In this document: one piece after another, positions 25,539 through 34,219 of the stretch
Layout of the letters: every line of letters begins with the position of its first letter
Numbering within the stretch: position 1 is the first letter of the stretch
From: an uncultured Flavihumibacter sp.
GTDB lineage: Bacteria; Bacteroidota; Bacteroidia; Chitinophagales; Chitinophagaceae
Assembly (NCBI GenBank): GCA_902168105.1
Contig: CABHOY010000060.1
Coordinates: 124,001-188,000 of the forward strand
Length of the DNA: 64,000 nucleotides
Direction: 5' to 3'
The notes under the pieces: model-generated
The model's input: the letters and a program-made list of their open reading frames with translations, nothing else
Told to the model about the DNA's origin: nothing
Databases searched by the model: none
Translations under genes and position numbers: made by a program

Positions 25539-26513
25539 TTACCAGCCAAGCAGGTAAGCAAATATCAGCGGTGCCACGATGGTAGCATCAGATTCTACGA
25601 TAAACTTCGGCGTGTTAATATCCAGTTTTCCCCAGGTGATCTTCTCATTTGGCACTGCTCCGGAATAAGAACCGTAAGAAGTGGTAGAGTCAGAGATCTG
25701 GCAGAAATATCCCCAGAAAGGAACATCATGCCATTCCAGGTCCTGGTACATCATTGGCACCACGCAAATTGGGAAATCGCCTGCAATACCGCCACCGATC
25801 TGGAAGAAGCCTACGCCTTTACCAGCGGAATTATTACGGTACCAGTCAGCCAGCCATACCATGTACTCGATACCGCTCTTCATGGTAGAAGCTTTCAATT
25901 CACCCTTGATGATGTAAGATGCGAAGATGTTACCCATGGTACTGTCTTCCCATCCTGGTACAACGATCGGAATATTACGTTCAGCGGCAGCGATCATCCA
26001 GCTGTTCTTCGGATCGATCTCGTAATGCTCTTTCATTACACCGCTCAACAGCAGCTTGTACATATACTCATGCGGGAAGTAGCGTTCACCCTTATCATCC
26101 GCATCTTTCCAGATCTTATGAATATGTTCCTGTATACGACGGAAAGCTTCTTCTTCCGGGATACAGGTATCGGTCACCCTGTTAAAGCCATCTTGCAGCA
26201 GGTCCCATTCTTCCTGTGGACTCAGGTCACGGTAATGAGGCACCCTTTTGTAGTGTGTGTGCGCTACGAGGTTCATGATATCTTCCTCCAGGTTAGCCCC
26301 GGTACAGGAAATGATATCCACTTTTCCCTGGCGGATCATCTCCGCGAAAGAAATACCCAACTCGGCGGTACTCATAGCACCTGCAAGGGATACCAGCATT
26401 TTACCGCCTTCCAGTAAATGTGTTTCATATCCATTGGCAGCATCCACTAAAGCAGCCGCATTGAAGTGGCGGTAGTGGTGCTGGATAAATTGAGAAATAG
26501 GCCCTTTATTCAT
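25539..26513 (-). CDS. Deoxyhypusine synthase family protein (probable polyamine enzyme)
   Basis: The 324 aa protein belongs to the deoxyhypusine synthase fold, which uses NAD and spermidine. Features seen: the NAD-binding segment LAGAMSTAELG (43-53), ISCTGANLEEDI, VPGWEDSTMGN, FFQIGGGIAGDFP, and the C-terminal SYGSYSGAVPNEKITWGKL, where the Lys of WGK aligns with the Lys that forms the enamine intermediate in eukaryotic enzymes. Bacteria lack the eIF5A substrate, so it more likely makes homospermidine or a related polyamine; that is inference. It has its own promoter (26548-26555) and terminator. Length matches the bacterial DHS-like group. Confidence 0.88.
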   Translation of the reverse strand: MNKGPISQFIQHHYRHFNAAALVDAANGYETHLLEGGKMLVSLAGAMSTAELGISFAEMIRQGKVDIISCTGANLEEDIMNLVAHTHYKRVPHYRDLSPQEEWDLLQDGFNRVTDTCIPEEEAFRRIQEHIHKIWKDADDKGERYFPHEYMYKLLLSGVMKEHYEIDPKNSWMIAAAERNIPIVVPGWEDSTMGNIFASYIIKGELKASTMKSGIEYMVWLADWYRNNSAGKGVGFFQIGGGIAGDFPICVVPMMYQDLEWHDVPFWGYFCQISDSTTSYGSYSGAVPNEKITWGKLDINTPKFIVESDATIVAPLIFAYLLGW

Positions 26514-26547
26514 GTCCGTTTATAAGTTTAATTCCTTTAGAGAACGG

Positions 26548-26555
26548 CAAAGGTA
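26548..26555 (-). promoter_or_regulatory. Promoter -7 box for the DHS-like gene
   Basis: Minus-strand TACCTTTG matches TAnnTTTG, about 35 nt before the ATG. Confidence 0.5.
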
Positions 26556-26562
26556 AGGAATT

Positions 26563-26598
26563 AAAAAAAATAGCCCATAATAGCTGCTGCTACTATGG
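26563..26598 (-). terminator. Terminator of the PepSY-like gene
   Basis: 10-bp stem 26575-26584 / 26589-26598 (one G-U pair), loop TGCT, followed on the minus strand by GGGCTATTTTTTTT (A-run 26563-26570 on the plus strand). Confidence 0.75.
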
Positions 26599-26637
26599 AC
26601 TATACTGACTATGGACTTTCAACTGATGAACTGATGT

Positions 26638-27174
26638 CTACACTTTTTTCATCTTCTGATGAACGCTGAGATCACCTCTCGCATCTGACTTGATCACTTT
26701 CCAGGTCTTTTCACCTTCCAGTGTCACGTAATAAACAGTGGAGCCTTCACTGTCGAATTCCACTACCCAACGTACTTTCTCTGTAGGGTAACGTTTTGCC
26801 AGTTTGTTGGACACGGCCAGTGGCAGATACTGCTCGTCAATGTAACGACGGGTAGCCAGCAGGGTACCCTCTTCATCAAAGTAAGCAGTTACGCTACGCG
26901 TGTTCAGGTTAAACTTGGCCATAAAGGTCTTGTTGTCATCGCTGTACCATTTAACGTCTACAGCGTCGGCAAACTCCTTACTCAGCGCCTGTTTCAGCTT
27001 GCTGGTGGCTTCCATTTCCTTCGTGCCTGTTCCTGTGGTGGCAAAGGCAAACTGTGTTGAGAAGACAAGTACTGCAGCAAATAAGAGCAGCATTCTTCTG
27101 AACCGGGTGCGTGGCAGCCGGTTAGCATCCGCAGATGCATTAGTGCGGTTAATTGAATTGATGCTAGGTTTCAT
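26638..27174 (-). CDS. Exported PepSY-like protein
   Basis: Small exported protein (178 aa) of the PepSY-like/DUF2874 group that is common in Bacteroidota; function unknown. An N-terminal basic stretch leads into a signal helix (about 28-46, MLLLFAAVLVFSTQFAFA). The body has the typical pattern: FADAVDVKWYSDDNKTFMAKFNL, then VTAYFDEEGTLLATRRYID, then KRYPTEKVRWVVEFDSEG and VYYVTLEGEKTWKVIKSD. A start at Met28 (RRMLLLF) is possible and would give a more usual signal peptide length. It has its own terminator and stands alone. Confidence 0.83.
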   Translation of the reverse strand: MKPSINSINRTNASADANRLPRTRFRRMLLLFAAVLVFSTQFAFATTGTGTKEMEATSKLKQALSKEFADAVDVKWYSDDNKTFMAKFNLNTRSVTAYFDEEGTLLATRRYIDEQYLPLAVSNKLAKRYPTEKVRWVVEFDSEGSTVYYVTLEGEKTWKVIKSDARGDLSVHQKMKKV

Positions 27175-27688
27175 GGCGGAAACTTTTTTTGTTTGTGATG
27201 TAAATGTACATGCAAGAAGGGGTTGGGGTCAAATGCTTTGTTATAAGTGGATACGCTAGATTAATTGACTGTAGTCACTTATATCTTAAGCATCATAAAC
27301 ATACCTCCGCCTGCCATATACTTCCTTTGCCATGCACATGTTGCACTGAAAGCCCGATTGTTGCAAGGGTCTCCGTTAAGCTTTTGTTAAACTGGACGGA
27401 ATTCCGGGATCATTGACGAATGGAACTTAACGCAGCTCTGTTGTTCCTTTACCAATGGTTAACGATTTTTGTTCACTGCTTTTACTCGGGTTGTTTTTTC
27501 AACATGACGACACAAATGTCAGCACATTTTTCTTCACTGACAATCACCATAAACGGTATAAAAACTCACCTAAACCGGTGATTTAACGAATTGATTAACA
27601 GACTTAATACTGGCTTAACATTGAATCCGTATATCGTGCATGCGCATGTTACGGACAGCAGCTGCAAAAGTTATTCTATCTTCAGTGT
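27175..27688. other. Intergenic region between divergent PepSY-like and ACP phosphodiesterase genes
   Basis: 514 bases, AT-rich, no credible gene. On the minus strand TACATTTA (27201-27208) is a near-consensus -7 box for the PepSY-like gene. On the plus strand TATCTTCA (27677-27684) is a weak box ending 4 nt before the next ATG. A small TCACC/GGTGA pair lies at about 27566-27581. Confidence 0.45.
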
Positions 27689-28270
27689 ATGAACTACCTG
27701 GCCCACGCATATCTTTCATTTCTTGATCCTTCCATTACAGTTGGCAACATGATCGCTGATTATGTAAAAGGCAAACAATGGCAGGAATACGATCCGCACA
27801 TACAGCAAGGTATACAGTTACACAGGGCCATCGATACATTTACCGATACACATCCTGTTACACTGGCCGCCAGGGAATACTTTCAGCCTTCATGTGGCAG
27901 ATACAGCGCTGTGTTCATCGACATCGTGTATGATCATTTTCTCGCTACGGATAATTCCATTTTTACAGATGCTTCGTTAACTACGTTCTCAAGAAAAGTA
28001 TATGATATTCTGGCCAGCCATCATGAGATCTTACCGCCTATGTTCCAGGAAGTATTTCACTACATGCGGCAGCATGACTGGCTTTACGGCTACAGGTTTA
28101 TGGACGGTATTTTCAAGAGCTTCGGCGGCATCGTACACAGGGCAAAATATCTCGAAGTCACTGCGGATGCTCCGTTTACAGTACTGAAAGAAAACTATGA
28201 TACACTTGCTAAGCATTACCGTTCCTTCTTTCCTGAATTGGTAACCTTCGTTAAAACTTACCCGCATTAA
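27689..28270 (+). CDS. Acyl carrier protein phosphodiesterase (ACP hydrolase family)
   Basis: Predicted to remove the 4'-phosphopantetheine arm from holo-ACP, or to act on a similar phosphodiester (AcpH family, HD-like all-alpha fold). The 193 aa product opens with MNYLAHAYLSFLDPSITVGNMIADYVKG, whose HA and D residues are the family metal ligands. QGIQLHRAIDTFTDTHP and VFIDIVYDHFLA supply the remaining His/Asp ligands. Length is normal. DUF2911 follows 48 bp later with its own promoter box. Confidence 0.88.
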   Translation: MNYLAHAYLSFLDPSITVGNMIADYVKGKQWQEYDPHIQQGIQLHRAIDTFTDTHPVTLAAREYFQPSCGRYSAVFIDIVYDHFLATDNSIFTDASLTTFSRKVYDILASHHEILPPMFQEVFHYMRQHDWLYGYRFMDGIFKSFGGIVHRAKYLEVTADAPFTVLKENYDTLAKHYRSFFPELVTFVKTYPH

Positions 28271-28274
28271 ATCG

Positions 28275-28282
28275 TACGTTTG
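28275..28282 (+). promoter_or_regulatory. Promoter -7 box for the DUF2911 gene
   Basis: TACGTTTG matches TAnnTTTG, 36 nt before the ATG at 28319. Confidence 0.45.
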
Positions 28283-28318
28283 CACTATTATTCTTAACAT
28301 CTGAATTGATAGCCAACA

Positions 28319-28939
28319 ATGAAAAATTTAGTACGAGTAATGCTGCTTATCGTCATAGCGGGCCTCACCAGCCTTTCCGGCTATGCACAGGACAAAAAGA
28401 TGCCCCCGTTAGACGCCAGCCCTATGGACATGGCCTATTACCCTGTAATGTATCCCTATGTGGTGAAAGTAAAAGGTGAACCAGGATCGTTGGTTGCACG
28501 TGTTATTTATAGCCGTCCGCAGAAGAAAGGCAGAAAGATCTTTGGTGAACTGGAATCATATGGAGAGATCTATCGCCTGGGCGCCAACGAGGCTACTGAA
28601 ATTGAGTTCTTCCGTCCTGTAACAATCGGTGGCAAAAACATTCCGAAAGGCCGTTACACGCTGTATGCACAGCTTTCTGAACAGAAATGGACAATGATCG
28701 TGAACCGCGAAACAGATATCTGGGGCGCCTTCAAATATGATCAGCACAAAGACGTAGTAAGAACAGAAGTACCAGTTACTAAACTGAGCTCACCTGTAGA
28801 ACCGTTTACCATCGTTTTTGAAAAAGCAGACTATGGCGCGAACCTCGTTGTGGCCTGGGATACCACCAGCGTAAGCCTCCCTATCAAATGGTCTGATAAA
28901 GCAACATCAACAGGAGGAAAGACAGGAAAGAAAAAATAG
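28319..28939 (+). CDS. DUF2911 exported protein
   Basis: Exported protein (206 aa) of the DUF2911 family; function unknown. A signal peptide (VMLLIVIAGLTSLSGYAQ, ending about residue 23) precedes the family core: VARVIYSRPQKKGRKIFG, YGEIYRLGANEATEIEFFRPV, IPKGRYTLYAQLSEQKW and NRETDIWGAFKYDQHKDVVR. The C-terminus is Lys-rich (TGGKTGKKK). Length is typical. No functional neighbours. Confidence 0.88.
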   Translation: MKNLVRVMLLIVIAGLTSLSGYAQDKKMPPLDASPMDMAYYPVMYPYVVKVKGEPGSLVARVIYSRPQKKGRKIFGELESYGEIYRLGANEATEIEFFRPVTIGGKNIPKGRYTLYAQLSEQKWTMIVNRETDIWGAFKYDQHKDVVRTEVPVTKLSSPVEPFTIVFEKADYGANLVVAWDTTSVSLPIKWSDKATSTGGKTGKKK

Positions 28940-29044
28940 TCTATCCTGACTATTAACGGCGAACTACGATTGACATGTGAACAGCAGATCATTTCTACCC
29001 CTCTGCAACAACAATAGTTTACACAACAACAGATAACAGAAAAG

Positions 29045-29092
29045 ATTAAAAGCGAAAAGGGAATAGCAAGCTATTCCCTTTTCGCTTTTAAT
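29045..29092. terminator. Long hairpin terminator region after DUF2911
   Basis: 22-bp stem 29045-29066 / 29071-29092 with a CAAG loop. It lies between the DUF2911 gene (plus, ends 28939) and small RNA cassette A (minus, ends at about 29101), so it can stop transcription from both sides. T-richness after the stem is moderate on each strand. Confidence 0.75.
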
Positions 29093-29100
29093 TAAGTAAG

Positions 29101-29156
29101 AAAAAAGGCGGTAAGAATACCGCCTAAGAATTTTAACCATATCCTATGAAAAACCT
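29101..29156 (-). ncRNA. Small RNA cassette, copy A (candidate new sRNA family)
   Basis: Minus-strand unit of about 56 nt: a -7 box TACATTTG (29160-29167), then the body AGGTTTTTCATAGGATATGG followed by TTAAAATT, and then a terminator hairpin GGCGGTA-TTCT-TACCGCC (stem 29107-29113 / 29118-29124) with six T residues (29101-29106). The same body (28 nt identical) recurs at 43545-43610, and a diverged form at 43272-43340. Similarity between copies begins at the promoter box and ends at the terminator. That is what a repeated transcription unit should look like. No protein-coding role is evident. Confidence 0.6.
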
Positions 29157-29159
29157 TAA

Positions 29160-29167
29160 CAAATGTA
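29160..29167 (-). promoter_or_regulatory. Promoter -7 box of small RNA copy A
   Basis: Minus-strand TACATTTG, placed directly before the conserved body of the cassette, as in copies B and C. Confidence 0.5.
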
Positions 29168-29456
29168 GGGCGATTAACTGCGCGGAAACTACGGTTTCGG
29201 CTGAGTGAACAAATTTTGTTCGTGAATGTTGCATTTTTATCCGTGAAGGAACTTTCAAGAGCGATTTCGGACAAAACCCGCACCAGTACGGCGTATTTAT
29301 ACTTCAGTCTGTTGCTGCGTAGAATTACTTATTTACCTTTTTTATTATCTGAACAGCTATCTTATTGGATGTCTTTGACATACGGCTCACAGGTGAACCT
29401 ACACGTACCTTTCCCTGCGTCCATACCGCCCCGGTTCACCGTTATGCCGGAATTAG

Positions 29457-29464
29457 TACCTTTG
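29457..29464 (+). promoter_or_regulatory. Promoter -7 box for the trans-sulfuration gene
   Basis: TACCTTTG matches TAnnTTTG; a TTC at the -33 position (29435-29437) with 19-nt spacing. Leader of about 40 nt. Confidence 0.5.
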
Positions 29465-29509
29465 GAACTTTCACACTAACAGATCATCTAAATAATAAAA
29501 TATTCAGGC

Positions 29510-30649
29510 ATGAAGCTGGGAACTAAACTCATACACGCAGGCGTAAGCCCCGATCCGTCAACCGGGGCCATTATGACCCCTATCTTTCAAACTTCCACCT
29601 ATGTACAGAGCGCTCCCGGCCAGCATAAAGGCTACGAGTACGCCCGCACACAGAACCCCACCCGCGACGCACTACAGGACGCCCTGGCTGCCATCGAAAA
29701 CGGTAAATACGGCATTTCCTTCGGCAGCGGCCTCGCCGCAACCGATGCGATCATGAAGCTGCTTAACCCAGGCGATGAGGTTATCGCCTCCAACGATCTT
29801 TATGGCGGCACCTACCGCATTTTCACAAAAGTGTTTGAACGGTACGGCATAAAATTCCAGTTTATCGGTATGCAGGAGGCTGAAAATATCCGCAGCTATA
29901 TTACGCCCAAAACAAAGCTGATCTGGATAGAAACGCCTACCAATCCACTGCTGAACATCATCGACATTGTTGCCAGCGCCAAAATTGCACAGGAACATAA
30001 TATCCTGCTCTGTGTCGATAATACCTTCGCTTCTCCTTATCTCCAGAACCCATTGGACCTGGGTGCACATATCGTTGTACACAGCGCTACCAAATACCTG
30101 GGTGGACATAGCGACGTCGTACATGGAGCAGTGATCGTAAAAGATGACGCGCTGGCTCAGCAACTCTATTTCATACAGAACAGCTGCGGTGCAGTACCTG
30201 GCCCGCAGGATTGCTTCCTGGTGTTACGCGGATTGAAAACCCTGCACGTTCGTATGCAACGACATTGTGAGAATGGCGCCGCTATCGCACAGTTCCTTCG
30301 TCAGCATCCTAAAGTGGATAAAGTATACTGGTGCGGCTTTGAAGATCATCCTAACCACCACATCGCTAAACAGCAGATGAGAAGTTTCGGTGGCATGATC
30401 TCTTTCACGCTGAAAGACGATAGCCAGGAAGCCGCCTTTAAAGTGCTTAGCGGCACACACCTGTTCTCTCTTGCTGAATCGCTCGGTGGTGTGGAATCGC
30501 TGATAGGTCATCCGGCCAGTATGACCCATGCCTCCATTCCACGGGAAGACCGCGTCGCCAACGGCCTGGTAGATTCCCTCATCCGCTTAAGTGTTGGTAT
30601 CGAAGATGTTGAAGACTTAATTGCCGATCTGCAGAAAGCGATCGGATAA
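29510..30649 (+). CDS. Cystathionine gamma-synthase / gamma-lyase (Cys/Met metabolism PLP enzyme)
   Basis: PLP enzyme of the trans-sulfuration family, 379 aa. It either joins an activated homoserine with cysteine (MetB) or cleaves cystathionine (gamma-lyase); sequence alone does not separate these reliably. Motifs: YEYARTQNPTRDALQ (43-57), FGSGLAATDA (71-80), the tyrosine-bearing NDLYGGTYRIF, ETPTNPLL (141-148), CVDNTFASP and the PLP lysine Lys195 in HSATKYLGGHSD. The C-terminal domain ends SVGIEDVEDLIADL. It has its own promoter and no methionine genes nearby. Confidence 0.92.
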   Translation: MKLGTKLIHAGVSPDPSTGAIMTPIFQTSTYVQSAPGQHKGYEYARTQNPTRDALQDALAAIENGKYGISFGSGLAATDAIMKLLNPGDEVIASNDLYGGTYRIFTKVFERYGIKFQFIGMQEAENIRSYITPKTKLIWIETPTNPLLNIIDIVASAKIAQEHNILLCVDNTFASPYLQNPLDLGAHIVVHSATKYLGGHSDVVHGAVIVKDDALAQQLYFIQNSCGAVPGPQDCFLVLRGLKTLHVRMQRHCENGAAIAQFLRQHPKVDKVYWCGFEDHPNHHIAKQQMRSFGGMISFTLKDDSQEAAFKVLSGTHLFSLAESLGGVESLIGHPASMTHASIPREDRVANGLVDSLIRLSVGIEDVEDLIADLQKAIG

Positions 30650-30690
30650 TAACCATATGACATAACCGGGGAGCAATTCTTCCTGCAAAG

Positions 30691-30723
30691 GTTTGAGGAT
30701 GTACTCATCCTACATCCTCAAAC
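30691..30723. repeat. Hairpin after the trans-sulfuration gene
   Basis: 11-bp perfect stem 30691-30701 / 30713-30723 (GTTTGAGGATG / CATCCTCAAAC), 11-nt loop. It lies 42 bp after the stop. There is no T-run, so it may be a weak terminator or a 3' stabilising structure. Confidence 0.5.
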
Positions 30724-30911
30724 TAATACAACCTCAACCGGAAAATACGGCACATTCTTCTCCGGAATACTCACAAATGCTCATTCTCAATAATATATAT
30801 CAGATAACCAGTTATCTATATAAATTGATATAGTATGAACATCTTTCCTTATTTTTCGGACTGCCGGCGTATCGCACTCCGGAATATCAGCACTAAACCG
30901 AGCATACCATT

Positions 30912-31685
30912 ATGAAATTCGAGCAACTGAAGGCCTTCTTAGATACGAAAGCGGTATACTACAATACCCCGGATTTCATTCCCGGCGATCCTATATGTAT
31001 ACCACACAGGTTTACAAAACTTCAGGACATTGAAATTGCCGGTTTGTTTGCTGCTATTCTTGCCTGGGGTAACCGCACTACCATCATCAATAAGTGCACG
31101 GAACTGATCAAGCTAATGGACGATGCGCCTTACGACTTCATTCTGAACCATAAGCCCAAAGAGCGGATGAAACTGCTCCAGTTCTGCCACCGTACCTTCA
31201 ACGGAGTAGACCTGATGTATTTTGTAGAATATCTTCAGGGATATTATACGGACGTAACTTCCCTCGAATTTGCCTTCAGCGGCCATATCACCGCCGAAGA
31301 CGAAACGATTGAAAATGCACTCAGGGGCTTTCATCATATGTTCTTCCTCCCCGAACACCCCGAACGTACCAGGAAGCACATTTCCACCCCGGCCGGAAAT
31401 TCAGCGTGTAAAAGATTGAATATGTACCTTCGCTGGATGGTCAGAAAAGACGAAAATGGCGTGGATTTTGGACTATGGCAGCATATTCAGCCATCTCAGC
31501 TGGTCTGCCCGATGGATGTTCATGTGGGTAGAGTGGCCACCAGACTGGGATTGATCCCTGCCGCAAAGTCAGATTGGAAAACAGCGCTTGCCCTTACCGA
31601 GCAACTCAGACAACTGGACCCGCTGGACCCTGCTAAATATGATTTTGCCCTTTTCGGCCTCGGCGTAATTGAAAAGTATGTATAA
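30912..31685 (+). CDS. TIGR02757 family protein
   Basis: Protein of 257 aa matching the uncharacterised TIGR02757 family, which is found mostly in Bacteroidota and a few other phyla. Features recalled from the family and seen here: IPHRFTKLQDIEIAGLFAAILAWGNR near residues 30-57, CHRTFNGVDLMYFVEYLQ, the basic motif CKRLNMYLRWMVRKDENGVDFGLW, and LVCPMDVHVGRVATRLGL. The last region resembles the helix-hairpin-helix and Asp arrangement of DNA glycosylases, so a nucleic-acid role is possible but unproven. DUF6263 follows 13 bp later in what looks like a two-gene unit. Confidence 0.87.
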   Translation: MKFEQLKAFLDTKAVYYNTPDFIPGDPICIPHRFTKLQDIEIAGLFAAILAWGNRTTIINKCTELIKLMDDAPYDFILNHKPKERMKLLQFCHRTFNGVDLMYFVEYLQGYYTDVTSLEFAFSGHITAEDETIENALRGFHHMFFLPEHPERTRKHISTPAGNSACKRLNMYLRWMVRKDENGVDFGLWQHIQPSQLVCPMDVHVGRVATRLGLIPAAKSDWKTALALTEQLRQLDPLDPAKYDFALFGLGVIEKYV

Positions 31686-31698
31686 TAAATAAAGCGTA

Positions 31699-32661
31699 AT
31701 GATGAAGCGATTTTTGGTGTCAATGGCGATGGGAGCAGTACTGGCCCTGCCGGTAAAAGCTCAGTTGCAGGAAGAAAAAAGAGATTATGTAGACCTTGCC
31801 TACAATTTTCAGAAAGGACAGCAGTTTGAACTGAAACAGGAAAGCCGTAGCGAAACATATACTACTGTAGATGATGTTATGCAACGCGTGACCCGCGACT
31901 TTAACAACAGTATCAGTATTCAGGTGGACGATGTCATCCCCGGCCATGCATATCTTATCTTCAAGTACAAAGAACTTAAATTCAACTTCAACGCACGTAA
32001 CCAGAACATTCTCGTTGACGCTGCCGTGCCGAATGATAAAGAACCCTTTCAGGCTGCCCTGAAAAGCATACTGGACCATCCTTTCACTGTCGATCTTGCC
32101 TCCACCGGTTTTATTAACAAGATCACCGGGCTGGATGAACTGCTGGATAAGGCATCCGCCACCTTCACTAACCTGAAAGAGGATGAGCAGGAAGCCTATA
32201 AGAAACTCATGAAAGACCAGTTCGGGACCAACGCTTTCCGCTCCTGGCTGGAACAACTTCTGGTAATATACCCTGTTCGCAGTATCAAAACAGGTACCCG
32301 CTGGGAAGAAAATGTGCCTATCCGCACAGGCCTGGTAGGTAATATTGACCTGTATTGGAACCTGCAGACCTGGGACGCCCAAACTGCCAAGATCAATGGC
32401 ACCGGTAAGGTAAGCACCAACAAAGTGGAAACCTTCACCCTTGAAGACGGGATAGAGGCTACCGCCGAAATTGACGGAGATATCATGACCAACTACCTGA
32501 TTGACCGTAGTACCGGCTTACCCAGCATCTGTGCCCAGAATACAGAAATGAACGGTACTTATACTTATAAGGCCAACAAGGCGAAACGGATCAAGAAAGA
32601 TATCAAGGTGCCAGTGAAGATAGTGACCAACGCCTCCTACAAGATCAAACAAATGAAATAA
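31699..32661 (+). CDS. DUF6263 exported protein
   Basis: Exported protein of 320 aa matching the DUF6263 family of Bacteroidota, function unknown. The signal peptide ends VKAQ (about residue 22). The mature part is beta-rich, with FQKGQQFELKQESRSETYTTVDDVMQRV near the start, DLASTGFINKITGLDELLDKA in the middle and GEVSTNK/EATAEIDG-like strands later. Probably a periplasmic or surface beta-structure. Followed at once by a strong terminator. Confidence 0.82.
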   Translation: MMKRFLVSMAMGAVLALPVKAQLQEEKRDYVDLAYNFQKGQQFELKQESRSETYTTVDDVMQRVTRDFNNSISIQVDDVIPGHAYLIFKYKELKFNFNARNQNILVDAAVPNDKEPFQAALKSILDHPFTVDLASTGFINKITGLDELLDKASATFTNLKEDEQEAYKKLMKDQFGTNAFRSWLEQLLVIYPVRSIKTGTRWEENVPIRTGLVGNIDLYWNLQTWDAQTAKINGTGKVSTNKVETFTLEDGIEATAEIDGDIMTNYLIDRSTGLPSICAQNTEMNGTYTYKANKAKRIKKDIKVPVKIVTNASYKIKQMK

Positions 32662-32665
32662 CATA

Positions 32666-32696
32666 AAAAAGGTCCTGTCTGAGACAGGACCTTTTT
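32666..32696 (+). terminator. Terminator after DUF6263
   Basis: 14-bp perfect stem 32666-32679 / 32683-32696 (TGA loop), ending in TTTTT. The last T is also the first base of the next gene's -7 box. Confidence 0.9.
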
Positions 32697-32703
32697 ACTT
32701 TTG
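32696..32703 (+). promoter_or_regulatory. Promoter -7 box directly after the terminator
   Basis: TACTTTTG matches TAnnTTTG and ends 3 nt before the ATG at 32707, so the following gene may be leaderless. Confidence 0.4.
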
Positions 32704-32706
32704 AGT

Positions 32707-33033
32707 ATGATACAATTACTTCCGGAAACTACTGTCGAACTTTCAGCAGATGCTGCGCTGCAGACTGCCCCGGACATTACTTATGATCAATTTGAAGCAT
32801 TACTGGCTGAAAAATTAGAGCTCCTGATCAGTACAGACTTTCAACAATTCGTGCTGTTACTTTATAAAGTGGATGTTTCTGAGTTTAAGATCCGCCAGAT
32901 ACTGGAGTCAGATATTACGCCAGGTGTGTACAAAAAGATCGCCGCATTGCTGATAGAAAGACAACAGGAAAAGATCATTTCCCGTAAAACTTATAGCCAG
33001 CCTCCACCAGATGACGGTGAAGAAAAATGGTGA
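32707..33033 (+). CDS. Small hypothetical protein
   Basis: 108 aa, soluble, acidic and largely helical (about 25-95). I do not recognise the family. The core reads YDQFEALLAEKLELLISTDFQQFVLLLYKVDVSE and ends KIISRKTYSQPPPDDGEEKW. I place the start at the ATG 32707 because a TTG at 32701 would lie inside the promoter box. It is convergent with the fatty acid hydroxylase gene, with stops only 5 bp apart. Confidence 0.75.
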   Translation: MIQLLPETTVELSADAALQTAPDITYDQFEALLAEKLELLISTDFQQFVLLLYKVDVSEFKIRQILESDITPGVYKKIAALLIERQQEKIISRKTYSQPPPDDGEEKW

Positions 33034-33038
33034 ACAGA

Positions 33039-33704
33039 CTACTGTTTGTTGAACATTAACCCCCTCACTTTCTCCTTATCCTCTTTCTCTTTTTCCAGGT
33101 CAAAGCTTGTCCCGAAAATGTGGTCCCATACACTGGTACTTACACCAAATCCTTTTTCATCTCCCTTGTAATGATGCAAGTGATGATTGCGCCATACGGG
33201 CTTCAGGAATTTATTCGGTGGGTTCCAGGCATGTATTGCATAGTGCATACTTCCATAGATCAGATATCCCAGTATAAAACCAGGGAAGAACATAAAAGCA
33301 TACTGTCTCAGAAAAAAATATTGAGCGCCGAAAATAATAGAGGCCAGGATCAGGCTGGGCACAGGCGGCATAAATAATCTTTGCTTGTCGCGGGGGTACT
33401 CATGGTGATTGCCATGCAATACATAAATGATCCTTCTTACCCGGGGACTTTCACTACTGAAATGGAACAGATAGCGGTGCATGATATATTCAAAGAATGT
33501 CCAGAAAAACATGGCACCCAGAAAAACCGTAATGACCCGGGCAATACTAAAACCTAAAGTGGTATTGCTGTAGTATAACATGTAACCGATGATTGGGATA
33601 TACATTGCCCAGATTACAAGGGGGTGTGTCTTGGTGAGCATCTCTAAATACCTGCTTTCAAATAACCTTGCCTGTCCCTTGTTCTTGATCTTATCAAACT
33701 TCAT
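33039..33704 (-). CDS. Fatty acid hydroxylase / sterol desaturase family protein
   Basis: Integral-membrane di-iron enzyme, 221 aa. All histidine clusters are present: HRYLFH (76-81), HGNHH (97-101), HYAIH (154-158) and HHLHH (174-178). The pattern and short loop lengths resemble fatty acid 2-hydroxylases (FA2H/Scs7), which hydroxylate acyl chains of sphingolipids; Bacteroidota make sphingolipids, so this is a plausible but unproven role. Four hydrophobic segments (about 28-48, 52-72, 115-135, 138-152) place it in the inner membrane. Stands alone. Confidence 0.9.
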   Translation of the reverse strand: MKFDKIKNKGQARLFESRYLEMLTKTHPLVIWAMYIPIIGYMLYYSNTTLGFSIARVITVFLGAMFFWTFFEYIMHRYLFHFSSESPRVRRIIYVLHGNHHEYPRDKQRLFMPPVPSLILASIIFGAQYFFLRQYAFMFFPGFILGYLIYGSMHYAIHAWNPPNKFLKPVWRNHHLHHYKGDEKGFGVSTSVWDHIFGTSFDLEKEKEDKEKVRGLMFNKQ

Positions 33705-34219
33705 AACTCCTTTATTTAGTACAAATAAGTGCTTAAACGAATGATACGTTGTTTCTTAATCTATAGTCTATAGCCGGAAAGCTATCCGCTAATATTATGC
33801 CGATCTTATCAGCCATGGATGTATGTTAATATAAATTTCTTGCCTATTTCATGGGTGCAGGGGTAACCAGATCTTCTTTGGAGTAATAACATATTTGCCA
33901 CAGGACCTTTCGTGTTGTAATGATACTTTTATTTACTGAATTAACAGTACCAGTGCCAGCCAGCTTAAAACAGCACAGCATATAACATAAAGAAGATCAA
34001 CACGAAACACTTTACACATACCATATTAAATTATCTATGTTTACGCCCTGTTTAAATGAAAAACAGACGACCATAATATCACCGGGCAGGCTTTTATATT
34101 GACGGCATTCTTTGCTGCAACCCCTATATCATTTACTTGCAGCCATTTCATTTTCCTATATTTACAAATCATACAACTTGAATCAATAAACAGATCATAC
34201 AACCAGAACCAACTACATT
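33705..34219. other. Intergenic region between divergent hydroxylase and FAH-family genes
   Basis: 515 bases with no credible gene. A near-consensus plus-strand box TATATTTA (34157-34164) lies about 55 nt before the FAH-family ATG. A short direct repeat ATCATACAAC occurs twice (near 34168 and 34194). Nothing else is recognised. Confidence 0.5.

Noticed and set aside
25242..26417. Plus-strand open frame of 391 codons
   Set aside because: It is antisense to the galM 5' end and the DHS-like gene, both of which have clear family motifs. It has no signal or domain features and crosses the terminator and promoter of those genes.
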